Shown: positions 39,453 through 50,583, counted from the first letter of the stretch. The stretch: DNA of 64,000 nucleotides from Ancylobacter amanitiformis (GCF_030814815.1 NZ_JAUSVR010000001.1:248001-312000); one strand, 5' to 3'. Made by a program: numbers and translations. The notes: generated by a model not told the origin, from the sequence alone.

Positions 39453-39537
39453 TGGTGCGGGCGGAGGGTTTCGAACCCCCACGACTTTCGTCACGGGAAC
39501 CTAAATCCCGCGCGTCTACCAGTTCCGCCACGCCCGC
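39453..39537 (-). tRNA. tRNA-Leu (anticodon UAG)
   Basis: On the minus strand: acceptor GCGGGCG, D-arm with GGTAGACGC, anticodon arm CGGGA-TTTAGGT-TCCCG with anticodon TAG, a long variable arm (TGACGAAAGTCG), T-arm GGGGGTTCGAAACCCTC and encoded CCA. The long variable arm and 85-nt length fit a class II leucine tRNA. It is immediately upstream of tig. Confidence 0.96.
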
Positions 39538-39726
39538 GGACGCATCGGCCACCTTCGTTCCCGCGAGACGCGATGTCACGAAGGCATGCGGATGCGTGCA
39601 CCCGAAAAGTGCCGCCAGCCGGGTGCGGGCTTATAACACGGCGATGTCGCAGCGCCAGCGCAAAATGCAACGCGCGCCTGCGCTTTGTCATGCCGCTTTC
39701 ACACGATCCGGCGCGCGCGGACGGCG

Positions 39727-41223
39727 CTACGCTCCGCCCTCTGCCCCGAGATGCGCGAACAGGCGCGCATAGACCGGCCGCAGCGCGTCGATGAGGTCGT
39801 CGGCGACAAGTCCGGGCCCCGCCTCCCGCGCCGCCTCGCCGTGCAGCCAGACCGCGGCCGCGGCAGCCTCGAAAGGCGGCATGCCCTGGCACAGCAGCCC
39901 GCCGGCAATGCCGGCCAGCACGTCGCCCGCGCCCGCCGTCGCCAGCCAGGGCGGCGCGTTGGCGGCGATCGCCGCGCGCCCGTCCGGCGAGGCCACCACG
40001 GTGTCCGGCCCCTTGAGAAGCAGGGTGATGCCAAGCCGGCGCGCGCCCGCCCGCACCCGCTCCAGCTTGGAGGGTGCCTCCAGCACCTCGGGGCAGCCCT
40101 CGAACAGTCGGGCGAATTCACCGTCATGCGGAGTGGCGATGGCGGCCGGCGACGGGGCGATGGCGCGCGCCAGATCGTCCGCCGCCCCGGCGAAGCTGGT
40201 GAGCAGGTCGGCATCCAGCACCAGCCGCCGACCGGCAGCGGCGGCGAGCTTGGCGCGGGTCGCCTCCCCCACCCCGACGCCGGGACCGATCACGAGGGTC
40301 GACAGCCGCCGGTCGGCCAGAAGTCCGGCAAGTTCCTCCGCATCCTCGACCGGGCGCACCATGATCGCCGACAGGTTGGCCGCATGGATCGGCAGCGCCG
40401 CCGCCGCGCAGGCGACCGTGACCAGCCCCGCCCCGGCCCGCAGCGCCGCGCGGGCGGCCAGTCGCGTCGCCCCCGTCGCCTGAACCGGACCCGACACCGC
40501 GACGAGGTGGCCGCGCGCATATTTGTGCCCCTCGATGCGCGGCAGCGGAAAGGCGCCTCCCCAAAGCCCGGGATCGTTCGTGAAGGCCTGCGGGCGGATG
40601 GCATCGATCACGTGGCGGCGAATGCCGATATCCGCCACGGTGAGGGCGCCCGTGTGGAGCCGGCCGGGCAGCAGCAGGTGGCCCGGCTTGGCGCGGAAGA
40701 AGGTGACGCTCCAGCGCGCCCGGATCGCCGCGCCGCGCACCTGCCCGCTCGCGCCATCGATGCCGGATGGCAGATCGACCGCGAGCACCGGAACGCCGCG
40801 GGCATTCACCCGCTGCACCAGCGCCCGCGCCTCGCCATCGAGATCGCGCGCCAACCCGGCGCCGAACAGCGCGTCGATAACCAGATCGACGTCGTCGAGC
40901 GAGGCCTCTTCGGCGCGCTCCGCCGGCCCGGTCCAGCGGCCGGCCATGGCTCCCGCATCGCCGCGCAGCGAGCCGCGCCCGCCCAGAAGCGCCAGGCGAA
41001 CCCGATAGCCGGCCTCCACCAGCCGGCGCGCCGCCACGAAACCGTCGCCGCCATTATTGCCCGGCCCGCACAGAACCAGCACCGAAGCGCCGATCCGCGT
41101 CACCTGCGCGGCGACGCGCGCGACTGCCGCGCCGGCCGCCTCCATGAGCACGATGCACGGCAGGCCCCGCGCGATGGTCAGCGCATCCGCGCGCGCCATC
41201 TCCTCCGGCGTGAGCAGTTCCAT
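39727..41223 (-). CDS. nnr: Bifunctional NAD(P)H-hydrate epimerase / ADP-dependent dehydratase
   Basis: Repairs hydrated NADH and NADPH (NAD(P)HX). The 498-aa protein fuses an N-terminal YjeF epimerase domain (VLCGPGNNGGDGFVAARRL; DLPSGIDGASG) to a C-terminal ribokinase-like dehydratase domain (HKYARGHLVAVSG; RAGAGLVTVA; LLLKGPDTVV; ATAGAGDVLAGIAGG). The ATG at 41223 with GGGGAAAG upstream is chosen over an earlier ATG at 41265. It is divergent from glnB-glnA, an arrangement common in alphaproteobacteria. Confidence 0.95.
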   Translation of the reverse strand: MELLTPEEMARADALTIARGLPCIVLMEAAGAAVARVAAQVTRIGASVLVLCGPGNNGGDGFVAARRLVEAGYRVRLALLGGRGSLRGDAGAMAGRWTGPAERAEEASLDDVDLVIDALFGAGLARDLDGEARALVQRVNARGVPVLAVDLPSGIDGASGQVRGAAIRARWSVTFFRAKPGHLLLPGRLHTGALTVADIGIRRHVIDAIRPQAFTNDPGLWGGAFPLPRIEGHKYARGHLVAVSGPVQATGATRLAARAALRAGAGLVTVACAAAALPIHAANLSAIMVRPVEDAEELAGLLADRRLSTLVIGPGVGVGEATRAKLAAAAGRRLVLDADLLTSFAGAADDLARAIAPSPAAIATPHDGEFARLFEGCPEVLEAPSKLERVRAGARRLGITLLLKGPDTVVASPDGRAAIAANAPPWLATAGAGDVLAGIAGGLLCQGMPPFEAAAAAVWLHGEAAREAGPGLVADDLIDALRPVYARLFAHLGAEGGA

Positions 41224-41386
41224 CGGCTTTCCCCTTTCGGGCGGGAACGTGGCGATCTGATTCACTCTAGGCGAAGGCGGGCGGCTGCGACGAAGAAACG
41301 GCCTGAGAATAACAATCTCATACCGTTTGCCTATTTTGCGCGCGCCCTTGTCGCGAGACCTCTCGGCTTATCTGACTATATTTTAA

Positions 41387-41908
<522 letters not shown>

Positions 41909-42040
41909 CAGCAAGCGTAATATGGTCGGGTTTCAGGGCACGCGCCGCATCGTGAAGGATGCGGCGCGTCGCTGTGTTGACCAACCGCTTGGGATCAGCC
42001 TGCCTGTTGAGCGGCGGCTGAAGAAAGAGGCACGATTGTA

Positions 42041-43450
<1,410 letters not shown>

Positions 43451-43471
43451 GCCAGCGCTCGCCGAATGTGG

Positions 43472-43499
43472 AAAGGGGCGCCCTGTGGCGCCCCTTTTT
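43472..43499 (+). terminator. Rho-independent terminator after glnA
   Basis: Perfect 11-bp stem AAAGGGGCGCC / GGCGCCCCTTT with a CTGT loop, running into TTTTT, 21 bp after the glnA stop. Confidence 0.92.
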
Positions 43500-43538
43500 C
43501 ATGAACCATGGCGGATGGCGCGGGGCGGCGCCCGCCCC

Positions 43539-44735
43539 TCACGCGTCCAGCACCACCGGACCGGCGGGGGCGATCTCAATGCGGTTTCGCCCCTGCGATT
43601 TGGCGCGATACAGCACCGTGTCGGCTTCCGCGATCAGCGCCTGCAGCCGCATCCCATGGCTGGCCGATGGCTCACTCTTCGGCAGGTCCGCCACGGCGAG
43701 GCCGATGCTGACCGTGCACTGGATTGCCTCGCCCGCGTCGCCGAAACGCATGGAAGCCACCGCTTCGCGAAGCCCGTGCTGCACCCGTTCCGCGGCCAGC
43801 CGCGCGTCGGACAGCAGCGCGCCCGGCAGCACGGCCGCGAATTCCTCGCCACCGATGCGCCCGATAATGTCGCCGTGGCGCAGATTTTCCCGCAGTACCC
43901 GCGCGAATATCGACAGCACGCGATCGCCCGCGCCATGGCCGAACCGATCGTTGACCAGCTTGAAATGGTCGAGATCGAGCAGCATCACCGCCATCGCACC
44001 TCCGGCGACGCATTCACCCATCGCCGATTCCATGAAACCGCGCCGGTTCAGAAGCCCCGTCAGTTCGTCGCGCTGCGCCGCGCTGCGATAGTGCATTTCG
44101 CGGCGCTCGCGCACCATCAGCACCATCGCGAAGCAGATGAAGATCATCATCGCCAGCGCTAGCAGGCCAAAGCCCGCCATGGCCGGATCGGAGAACAGCG
44201 CCACCCTGTCATGCCGGTCCACCTGCGCCGTGACGGTGGGAATCCGCGCGAGGTTGAACACGAGGACCACCGCCAGCAGCGTGAGCAGCGCCAGGCGCGG
44301 CTGCGAAACCAGGCGCCCCCGGCGCAATTGCGCGATCGCCAGCAGATTGAGCCCGTCGATCATCAGCGAGATGAGAACCACCCGGTGGGCCGTCGATTCC
44401 GCGAAAAAGGGAAGCTGGCAAAGCGCCACGAACAGAAATGGCGCGATGAGCGCGCGCTGCGTGCGCGGCGGACGACCATCGAACCGGCGCAGCCCCGTCC
44501 AGAACAGGCCGTAGCCCGCCAGCATGGCGCCATTGCCGAGGGCGATCGACAGGGCGTCAGGAATGACGCCCCGCAACGCAACACACAGGATGCCGATCAC
44601 CAGCAACTCGATCGCCGCGGCCCAGTGCGCCAGCGCCGGCTCGGAGGGGGTCAGCCACCAGACGAACAGCATAGCCGCCGCCAGCATGGTCGCTGCGGCC
44701 ATCAGCACAACCCAGAGTGTCCACGGATCAAACAT
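43539..44735 (-). CDS. Membrane diguanylate cyclase (GGDEF), with intact I-site
   Basis: Makes cyclic di-GMP. The 398-aa protein has about seven N-terminal membrane segments (first: WVVLMAAATMLAAAMLFVWW) and a C-terminal GGDEF domain with the active site as GGEEF. An inhibitory I-site RxxD (RHGD) lies exactly five residues before GGEEF, so product feedback is expected. The ATG at 44735 (MFDPWTLW) aligns with the paralogue upstream; an ATG at 44759 would add eight residues. It is a tandem paralogue of the gene at 44913 and is convergent with glnA. Confidence 0.9.
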   Translation of the reverse strand: MFDPWTLWVVLMAAATMLAAAMLFVWWLTPSEPALAHWAAAIELLVIGILCVALRGVIPDALSIALGNGAMLAGYGLFWTGLRRFDGRPPRTQRALIAPFLFVALCQLPFFAESTAHRVVLISLMIDGLNLLAIAQLRRGRLVSQPRLALLTLLAVVLVFNLARIPTVTAQVDRHDRVALFSDPAMAGFGLLALAMMIFICFAMVLMVRERREMHYRSAAQRDELTGLLNRRGFMESAMGECVAGGAMAVMLLDLDHFKLVNDRFGHGAGDRVLSIFARVLRENLRHGDIIGRIGGEEFAAVLPGALLSDARLAAERVQHGLREAVASMRFGDAGEAIQCTVSIGLAVADLPKSEPSASHGMRLQALIAEADTVLYRAKSQGRNRIEIAPAGPVVLDA

Positions 44736-44912
44736 CGTGGCTGGAACGCAGCCCCTCATATGTCGGCACGATTATTCCCCTACGATAGCGCCGATAGCGC
44801 GCGGAGCGCAAAGCGGAAGGTGATACTGAGGGTAAGCGAGAAACAGCGTGCAAGAAACGCACGCGAAAGAGCGCCTGCAGGAGATGACGGGGGGCGGAGC
44901 GAACCGCCGTGC

Positions 44913-46109
44913 TCAGGTGCGGCCGCTGGACGGCGTGAGTTCGACGACCTCGACGCGATTGCGTCCCGCCGCCTTTGCGGCATAAAGCGCCAGGTCCGCC
45001 TGGGCAATGGCGAGGTGCAGCCTGGCCTCGGCCTCCGCCGCGCTTGCCGCCGGCGGAAAACGGCCGAAGGCGATGCCGATGCTGACGGTGGGCTCCAGCG
45101 GCGCATGAGTTCCCCCCAGCCCCAGCGCGGCGCTGGCAAACGCGAAGGCCCGGCGCCAGCGCTCCGCCAGTTCCCGCGCCACGTGGCATTGCGCCGCGGG
45201 CAGCACGGCGCCGAATTCCTCGCCGCCCAGCCGACCGATGATGCTCGCCGGCGGGCTCTCATCCTTCAGCACCGTGGCAAACGCAGTGAGAACGCGATCA
45301 CCCGCGGCGTGGCCGTGGCGGTCGTTCACCTGCTTGAAATGATCGAGATCCAGCAGAACCATCGCGATATCGCCGCCGCGGCGACAGATTTCGGCGGCGC
45401 GCTCATGAAAATCGCGGCGATTTGACAGACCGGTCAGTTCGTCGCGCCGCGCCGCGTTGGCGAAATGCGCCTCCCGCCGCTCGCGCACGGCCAGGGTCAG
45501 AAGGAAGCTCGCGAGGAAAAGGCTGGCAAGCGCCGCCACGCCGAAGGCCACGCCCACCGGCGTCATCAGCATGACCGGCCGGGCGCCGACGAACAGCGTG
45601 ACCACCGCGATCCGTGCGAATTGCATGAGCAGCATGAAGGCCAGCACCGCCAGCAGCCCACGCTGGCCGATCCCCCGGGGATCCTCGCCGCGCCACAATT
45701 CCCGCATGGCGAGGCCGAGCAGGCCGGCGGCCAGGAGCGCCTGGATCGCCAGCCTTTCGACCAGCGTTTCTTCGAAGAAGGGCAGCAGGCAGAGCGCGCC
45801 CCACAGGGCCGGCGCCGCGGCAACCAGACGCCAGCGGACGGCGCGCCCGCGAAAACTGCGCGTCGACGCCCAGAACAACCCGTAGCCGGCAAGCACCGCG
45901 CCATTGCCAAGAAAGATCGCCAGCCGCGCCGGCAGATGCTCCATGGCGAAACCGCACAGGATGGCAAACACCATGCAGGCAAGGCCGGCCGCCCAATAGG
46001 CCAGCGAGCGCTCCGCCGGGCCGGCCGCCCAGGCGAGCAGCATGGCGCCGATCACCAGCCCGGAAACGAGGGTGACGACAGTCCAAAGCGTCCAGGGATC
46101 GAGCCCCAT
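44913..46109 (-). CDS. Membrane diguanylate cyclase paralogue (GGDEF), lacking the I-site
   Basis: The 398-aa product has the same plan as the neighbour at 43539: about seven membrane segments beginning LDPWTLWTVVTLVSG, and a GGDEF domain with GGEEF. The position of the I-site RxxD reads PPAS, so product inhibition through that site is absent. The start is set at ATG 46109 by alignment with its paralogue; a TTG at 46163 would add 18 residues and overlap the rpsI terminator. Equal length and shared membrane part show a tandem duplication with divergence. Confidence 0.88.
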   Translation of the reverse strand: MGLDPWTLWTVVTLVSGLVIGAMLLAWAAGPAERSLAYWAAGLACMVFAILCGFAMEHLPARLAIFLGNGAVLAGYGLFWASTRSFRGRAVRWRLVAAAPALWGALCLLPFFEETLVERLAIQALLAAGLLGLAMRELWRGEDPRGIGQRGLLAVLAFMLLMQFARIAVVTLFVGARPVMLMTPVGVAFGVAALASLFLASFLLTLAVRERREAHFANAARRDELTGLSNRRDFHERAAEICRRGGDIAMVLLDLDHFKQVNDRHGHAAGDRVLTAFATVLKDESPPASIIGRLGGEEFGAVLPAAQCHVARELAERWRRAFAFASAALGLGGTHAPLEPTVSIGIAFGRFPPAASAAEAEARLHLAIAQADLALYAAKAAGRNRVEVVELTPSSGRT

Positions 46110-46166
46110 TGCCCAGTCGGGAATACCCGCCTCTTGCCAAAAAGCACGCAGAGTATCGACCAATAA

Positions 46167-46194
46167 AAAGGGCAGGCCGCAAGGCCTGCCCTTT
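46167..46194 (-). terminator. Rho-independent terminator after rpsI
   Basis: Perfect 12-bp stem AAAGGGCAGGCC / GGCCTGCCCTTT with a GCAA loop; on the minus strand it is followed by TTATTGG. It lies 25 bp past the rpsI stop. Confidence 0.9.
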
Positions 46195-46218
46195 GAAAAC
46201 GAACCGGAGCAGGTCCGA

Positions 46219-46698
46219 TCAGCGCTTCGAGAACTGGAAGCTGCGGCGGGCCTTCGCCTTGCCGTACTTCTTGCGCTCGACCACGCGCGAGTCGCGGGTC
46301 AGGAAGCCACCCTTCTTCAGCGGGCTGCGCAGCTCGGGCTCGTAATAGGTGAGCGCGCGGGAAATGCCGTGGCGCAGCGCGCCGGCCTGGCCGGAGAGGC
46401 CGCCGCCGGAAACCGTGCAGACCACGTCATACTGGCCGGTGCGGGCCGCCGTGGTGAAGGGCTGCTGAATGATGAGGCGCAGCACGGGACGGGCGAAATA
46501 GGTCTCGAGCGCGCGGTCATTGACCACGATCTTGCCCGTGCCCGGACGGACCCACACGCGGGCGACCGCGTTCTTGCGCTTGCCCGTAGCATAGGCGCGA
46601 CCCTGACGGTCGAGCTTCTGGACGTGCTTGGGCGCCTCGGCGACAGCCTGCGACTTCAGGGCCTCGAGCCCGTCGAGCGACTGGATGAGCTCAGCCAT
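46219..46698 (-). CDS. rpsI: 30S ribosomal protein S9
   Basis: Small-subunit protein, 159 aa with an alphaproteobacterial N-terminal extension of about 30 residues. The family core starts at [18 protein letters not shown], then [19 protein letters not shown], ending in the basic tail [16 protein letters not shown]. It follows rplM by 2 bp in the conserved rplM-rpsI operon. Confidence 0.98.
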   Translation of the reverse strand: MAELIQSLDGLEALKSQAVAEAPKHVQKLDRQGRAYATGKRKNAVARVWVRPGTGKIVVNDRALETYFARPVLRLIIQQPFTTAARTGQYDVVCTVSGGGLSGQAGALRHGISRALTYYEPELRSPLKKGGFLTRDSRVVERKKYGKAKARRSFQFSKR

Positions 46699-46700
46699 GA

Positions 46701-47162
46701 TCAGATCCCAACATTCTTACGGTTGAGCGCGGCGACGTCGAGCGTCTCCGGCTTCTGGGCTTCGTGCGGGTGGCTGGCGCCCTTGTAGACGCGCAGATTG
46801 CCGAGAATCTTGCGGCCCAGCGGGCCACGGGCGAGCATGCGCTCCACGGCCTTCTCGACGACGCGCTCGGGAAAACGACCCTCGAGGACGAACTTCGCAG
46901 TCCGCTCCTTGATGCCACCCGGGAAGCCGGTGTGGTGGTAGTAGACCTTGTCGTTGCGCTTGTTGCCGGTCAGCACGACCTTGTCGGCATTGATGACGAC
47001 GACGTTGTCGCCGCAATCGACATGCGGAGTGTAGGTCGGCTTGTGCTTGCCCTTCAGGCGGGTGGCGATGAGGACCGCGAGACGGCCGACCACAAGGCCG
47101 GAGGCGTCGATCACGACCCACTTCTTTACTACGTCGGCCGGTTTTGCCGAATAGGTGCTCAT
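46701..47162 (-). CDS. rplM: 50S ribosomal protein L13
   Basis: Large-subunit protein, 153 aa. It has [53 protein letters not shown] and the [20 protein letters not shown] signature. The ATG at 47162 (MSTYSAKP) is preferred to one four codons upstream. Confidence 0.98.
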   Translation of the reverse strand: MSTYSAKPADVVKKWVVIDASGLVVGRLAVLIATRLKGKHKPTYTPHVDCGDNVVVINADKVVLTGNKRNDKVYYHHTGFPGGIKERTAKFVLEGRFPERVVEKAVERMLARGPLGRKILGNLRVYKGASHPHEAQKPETLDVAALNRKNVGI

Positions 47163-47335
47163 GGGGATATCCATTACAAGGCGTGTGGGGCCTTGGCGGC
47201 CGCACTTCTCTCTGGAGCGGGCTTCTAGCCGAAGCCGCGCACAACGTCAATGTGATGACATCGCGATAATGCAAGTAAAAACAATGACTTGCAACTTAGG
47301 TATTTTACTACCTCGCGATAAGCCCCTCAAAATGC

Positions 47336-47779
47336 TCAGGCGGGGATGGAATAGGTCGCCACCGCGTGGGCGCACAGCTCCTCCGCACCCGTGACGGCGA
47401 AAGGATCGCCCGCCCCGGCATGGGGCGCGCGCAGCCCCACCTCGCACACGGCGAGCCGCTTGCCGAGCTTCATCAGCCGCGCATCGGCGACCAGCAGGCC
47501 GACCGTGGGCTTGCGCAGGAAGTTGATGGAGAAGCTGGTCGTCACCGCCAGCGGCACCGGCCCGATCGCGGAAAGGATCACCGCATAGGCGGCAATATCG
47601 GCAAGGCCCATCATCGCCGGGCCGGACACCGTGTCGCCCGGCCGCAGGTGTTCCGTGCCCGCCTCCAGCACCAGCCCGGCGCCCGCCGCGTCGACGCGCA
47701 CCACGCGGTGCGGCCGGCCGGGCCCGAAGGCCTGGGGAAACTGCGCGACGAGATAGGCCTGCAGCTGGTCAGCGTCCAT
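47336..47779 (-). CDS. PaaI-type hotdog-fold thioesterase
   Basis: Probable acyl-CoA thioesterase, 147 aa. The hotdog-fold signature is GDTVSGPAMMGLADIAAYAV, with the conserved FSINFLRKPTVG strand. The start is not certain: ATG 47779 gives the usual family length and N-terminus (MDADQLQAYLVAQFPQAF), while ATG 47821 would add 14 Gly-rich residues. The substrate is unknown. It is divergent from the CoA-binding protein gene. Confidence 0.82.
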   Translation of the reverse strand: MDADQLQAYLVAQFPQAFGPGRPHRVVRVDAAGAGLVLEAGTEHLRPGDTVSGPAMMGLADIAAYAVILSAIGPVPLAVTTSFSINFLRKPTVGLLVADARLMKLGKRLAVCEVGLRAPHAGAGDPFAVTGAEELCAHAVATYSIPA

Positions 47780-47949
47780 GCTCCCACCCGCGCCCGCCGA
47801 CTCCGTGCCGCCCATCGCCATCCCCTCGCCCTCGCCTGCACCATCCCGCGCCGCCATCCATCCATGGCCTTGATGCGTCCGCCGCACCATATTGGCGGGA
47901 AGCTAGGGATACCGCACCTGCCCCGCGCGGGTGCCGCGAGGAGAATGGC

Positions 47950-48390
47950 ATGGACCATGACGCCTATGACGACGCTTTTGTCGCGGACTGGCTGCAGCGT
48001 GTGCGCACCATCGCGGTGGTGGGCGCCAGCCCAAACCCCGCGCGGCCGAGCCATGGCGTCGCCCATTATCTCGCGCGGCACGGCTATGAGGTGTTTTTGG
48101 TCAATCCCGGTCAGGCGGGGCGCGAGGTGGACGGGCTGCGCTTCTACGCCACGCTCGCCGACCTGCCCAAGCCGATCGACATGGTCGACGTGTTCCGTGC
48201 GCCCGAGCACCTCGCCGCTTTGGTCGAGGAGGTTATCGCCCTCGCCCCGCGTCCCCGGCTGATCTGGACCCAGCTCGGCGTGCGTGACGACCGGGCGGCC
48301 GCGACGGCGGAGGCGGCGGGCGTCGCGGTGATCATGGATCGCTGCCCGGCCATCGAGATCCCGCGCCTGCGTCTGGCCAGTGTGGGGTGA
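47950..48390 (+). CDS. CoA-binding domain protein (YccU type)
   Basis: Small Rossmann-fold protein of 146 aa with the CoA-binding signature TIAVVGASPNPARPSHGVAHYL, then YEVFLVNPG and PKPIDMVDVFR; the conserved Cys lies in MDRCPAIE. Function in this family is poorly known. It is upstream of metY on the same strand with a convergent phosphatase gene in between. Confidence 0.88.
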   Translation: MDHDAYDDAFVADWLQRVRTIAVVGASPNPARPSHGVAHYLARHGYEVFLVNPGQAGREVDGLRFYATLADLPKPIDMVDVFRAPEHLAALVEEVIALAPRPRLIWTQLGVRDDRAAATAEAAGVAVIMDRCPAIEIPRLRLASVG

Positions 48391-48454
48391 GGGTGGGCCA
48401 AGGTTCGGGCAAGGCTTGCCCAAGGCTTGCGCGAGGTTCGGGCGAGGCTCTCGC
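48389..48454. repeat. Six-unit 11-bp tandem repeat
   Basis: Successive 11-base units, starting at the stop codon of the CoA-binding gene: GAGGGTGGGCC, AAGGTTCGGGC, AAGGCTTGCCC, AAGGCTTGCGC, GAGGTTCGGGC, GAGGCTCTCGC. Consensus RAGGYTYGSGC for units 2-5; the first and last are more degenerate. It sits between convergent genes. Confidence 0.75.
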
Positions 48455-48483
48455 ACGCGTCCCCGCGCGGCCGGCCGGAAGGC

Positions 48484-49068
48484 TCAGCTGCGCGGGTAGC
48501 CCAGTTGCGGCTCCAGTCGCTCGAACGTCTCGTCCATGGCGTAATAGGGCATGAACGGCAGGCTGAAATGGCCGAAGCGCACGGAAAGCTGCGATTCGGC
48601 GGTCAGTTCGTCGGCCTTCTTGACCACGGCGAGATAGAGCGCGGAGGCGAGGCCGGTGCGGTCGGCACCCGAGCGACAGTGCACGAGAATCGGCCGTGGC
48701 ACATCGGCCAGCGTGGCGAGATAGTCCTTCACCTGCTCGTCGGTCAGCTCGCGCCGCGCCGACCAGGCGAGGTTGACCAGCCGCACGCCGGCGGCGTCGG
48801 CGATCTTCGCCTCTTCCCTGTACCAGGCCGAATCCTCGGACGGGCCGCGCAGGTTGATGATGGTGCGAATCCCGCGTGTCGCGAGCACCTCGCGCAATTG
48901 CTCGGGCGGCAGCGTGGCGGAACGATAAAGCTCGCCGACGAGGACGGTATGCAGATTGCCGTTGCCATAGGCCCAGCCGGCATAACTGCCGACGATGAGA
49001 AAGCCGGTCAGGCCAAGGCCCATCACCCGCCGTACCCAGCGCCGCACGCGCCCACGCACTTCCGTCAC
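48484..49068 (-). CDS. Dual-specificity/tyrosine phosphatase-family protein, membrane-anchored
   Basis: Cys-based phosphatase of 194 aa. The signature loop HCRSGADRT (His130, Cys131, Arg137) is intact, and the general-acid region is around TDEQVKDYL. One N-terminal membrane span (VMGLGLTGFLIVGSYAGWAY) implies the catalytic domain lies in the periplasm. LYRSATLPPEQLREVL is typical of DSP-family periplasmic phosphatases. The substrate is unknown; tyrosine, phosphoinositide or polyphosphate substrates occur in relatives. Confidence 0.87.
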   Translation of the reverse strand: MTEVRGRVRRWVRRVMGLGLTGFLIVGSYAGWAYGNGNLHTVLVGELYRSATLPPEQLREVLATRGIRTIINLRGPSEDSAWYREEAKIADAAGVRLVNLAWSARRELTDEQVKDYLATLADVPRPILVHCRSGADRTGLASALYLAVVKKADELTAESQLSVRFGHFSLPFMPYYAMDETFERLEPQLGYPRS

Positions 49069-49248
49069 TTGCCACGCCTCCCCGTCGGTCTACGGAAAGA
49101 CGCATGGCAGGCGAAGCTGACAGCCAGCTTACAACGCCAGCGACAGGCTGACGCGGCGGCGGGCGCCAAACCACATTGTCGCTTTGCTGATAGAAACCAA
49201 TCCCGGATCTATTGCGTTTTTTATCGAAGGGGCAACACTGGCGCCCGA

Positions 49249-49264
49249 TGGCACCCAAGTGCCA
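49249..49264 (+). promoter_or_regulatory. Small hairpin just before the metY ribosome site
   Basis: TGGCAC-CCAA-GTGCCA forms a perfect 6-bp stem ending two bases before AGGAGG (49267-49272). It could influence translation of metY. No known SAM or SAH riboswitch pattern was recognised in the surrounding leader. Confidence 0.5.
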
Positions 49265-49281
49265 ACAGGAGGATGCCCGAG

Positions 49282-50583
49282 ATGACCGACACCCCCGCTT
49301 CCGATCCCGCCTCGCCCGGCTTTGCCACGCTTTCCGTGCATGCCGGCGCCCAGCCGGACCCGACCACCAAGGCGCGCGCCACGCCGATCTACCAGACCAC
49401 GTCCTTCGTGTTCGACGATGTCGACCACGCGGCGGCGCTGTTCGGCCTGAAGGCCTTCGGCAATATCTACACGCGCATCGGCAACCCGACCAATGCCGTG
49501 CTGGAGGAGCGCGTCGCCGCGCTGGAGGGCGGCACCGCCGCGCTCGCCGTGGCCTCGGGCCATGCCGCCCAATTGCTGGTCTTCCAGACGCTGCTGATGC
49601 CGGGCGACGAATTCGTGGCGGCGCGCAAGCTCTATGGCGGCTCCATCAACCAGTTCAACCACGCCTTCAAGAGTTTCGGCTGGAACGTGGTCTGGGCCGA
49701 TTCGGACGATGTCGCCTCGTTTGAGCGGGCCATCTCGCCAAAGACCAAGGCGATCTTCGTCGAATCCATCGCCAATCCCGGCGGCATCATCACCGACATC
49801 GCCGCCGTCGCGAAGATAGCCAGGCGCGCGGGCGTGCCGCTGATCGTCGACAACACGCTGGCGACACCCTACCTCATCCGCCCATTCGAGCACGGCGCCG
49901 ACATCATCGTCCATTCCGCGACCAAGTTCCTCGGCGGCCACGGCAATTCCATCGGCGGCATCATCGTGGACGGCGGCTCGTTCAACTGGCTGCGCGAGGG
50001 GCGCTATCCCTTCCTGTCGCAGCCGCGGCCGGAATATGAGGGGATCGTCATCGGCGAGACCTTCGGCAATTTCGCCTTCGCCATCGCCGCGCGCGTGCTC
50101 GGCCTGCGCGATCTCGGGCCGGCACTGTCGCCGTTCAACGCCTTTCTCATCCTCACCGGCATCGAGACGCTGCCGCTGCGCATCCAGAAGCACAGCGACA
50201 ACGCGCTCGCGGTGGCGAAATTCCTGACCGACCACCCCAAGGTGGAATGGGTCAGCTATCCCGGCCTGGCGGGCGACCGTTATTACAATCTCGGCCAGCG
50301 CTACACGCCCAAGGGCGCGGGCGGCGTGTTCACCTTCGGGCTCAAGGGCGGCTTCGAGGCGGGCGTGGCGCTGGTCTCGCACGTCAAGCTGTTCTCGCAT
50401 CTGGCCAATATCGGCGACACCCGCTCGCTCATCATCCACCCGGCCTCCACCACCCATCGCCAGCTTGCCGACGAGCAGAAGACCCTCGCCGGTGCCGGGC
50501 CGGACGTGGTGCGCCTGTCGGTCGGCATCGAGGACGCCGCCGACATCATCGCCGACCTGGAACAGGCGCTGCGGCACGCCTGA
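49282..50583 (+). CDS. metY: O-acetylhomoserine aminocarboxypropyltransferase (sulfhydrylase)
   Basis: PLP enzyme that makes homocysteine from O-acetylhomoserine and sulfide; 433 aa, the typical length of this class. Motifs: TLSVHAGAQPDP, YTRIGNPTNAVLEERVAALE, IANPGGIITDI, VDNTLATPYLIRPFEHGAD, and the PLP lysine in VHSATKFLGGHG. The ATG at 49282 is set by AGGAGG nine bases upstream; an ATG at 49273 directly abuts that site. It is likely regulated by methionine status, but no riboswitch is recognised. Confidence 0.95.
   Translation: MTDTPASDPASPGFATLSVHAGAQPDPTTKARATPIYQTTSFVFDDVDHAAALFGLKAFGNIYTRIGNPTNAVLEERVAALEGGTAALAVASGHAAQLLVFQTLLMPGDEFVAARKLYGGSINQFNHAFKSFGWNVVWADSDDVASFERAISPKTKAIFVESIANPGGIITDIAAVAKIARRAGVPLIVDNTLATPYLIRPFEHGADIIVHSATKFLGGHGNSIGGIIVDGGSFNWLREGRYPFLSQPRPEYEGIVIGETFGNFAFAIAARVLGLRDLGPALSPFNAFLILTGIETLPLRIQKHSDNALAVAKFLTDHPKVEWVSYPGLAGDRYYNLGQRYTPKGAGGVFTFGLKGGFEAGVALVSHVKLFSHLANIGDTRSLIIHPASTTHRQLADEQKTLAGAGPDVVRLSVGIEDAADIIADLEQALRHA

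Noticed and set aside
46110-46163. TTG start extending the second diguanylate cyclase by 18 residues
   Set aside because: It would run into the rpsI terminator hairpin and breaks the alignment with the paralogue start.
48389-48454. CRISPR array
   Set aside because: The 11-bp units are contiguous and have no spacers; no cas gene is nearby.
49249-49262. TGGCAC...TGCC resembling a sigma-54 promoter before metY
   Set aside because: GG and GC are 9 rather than 10 bases apart, and the sequence is better explained as a hairpin.
49069-49281. SAM-II or similar riboswitch before metY
   Set aside because: None of the conserved loop sequences of the SAM-II class were found; only a small hairpin is visible.
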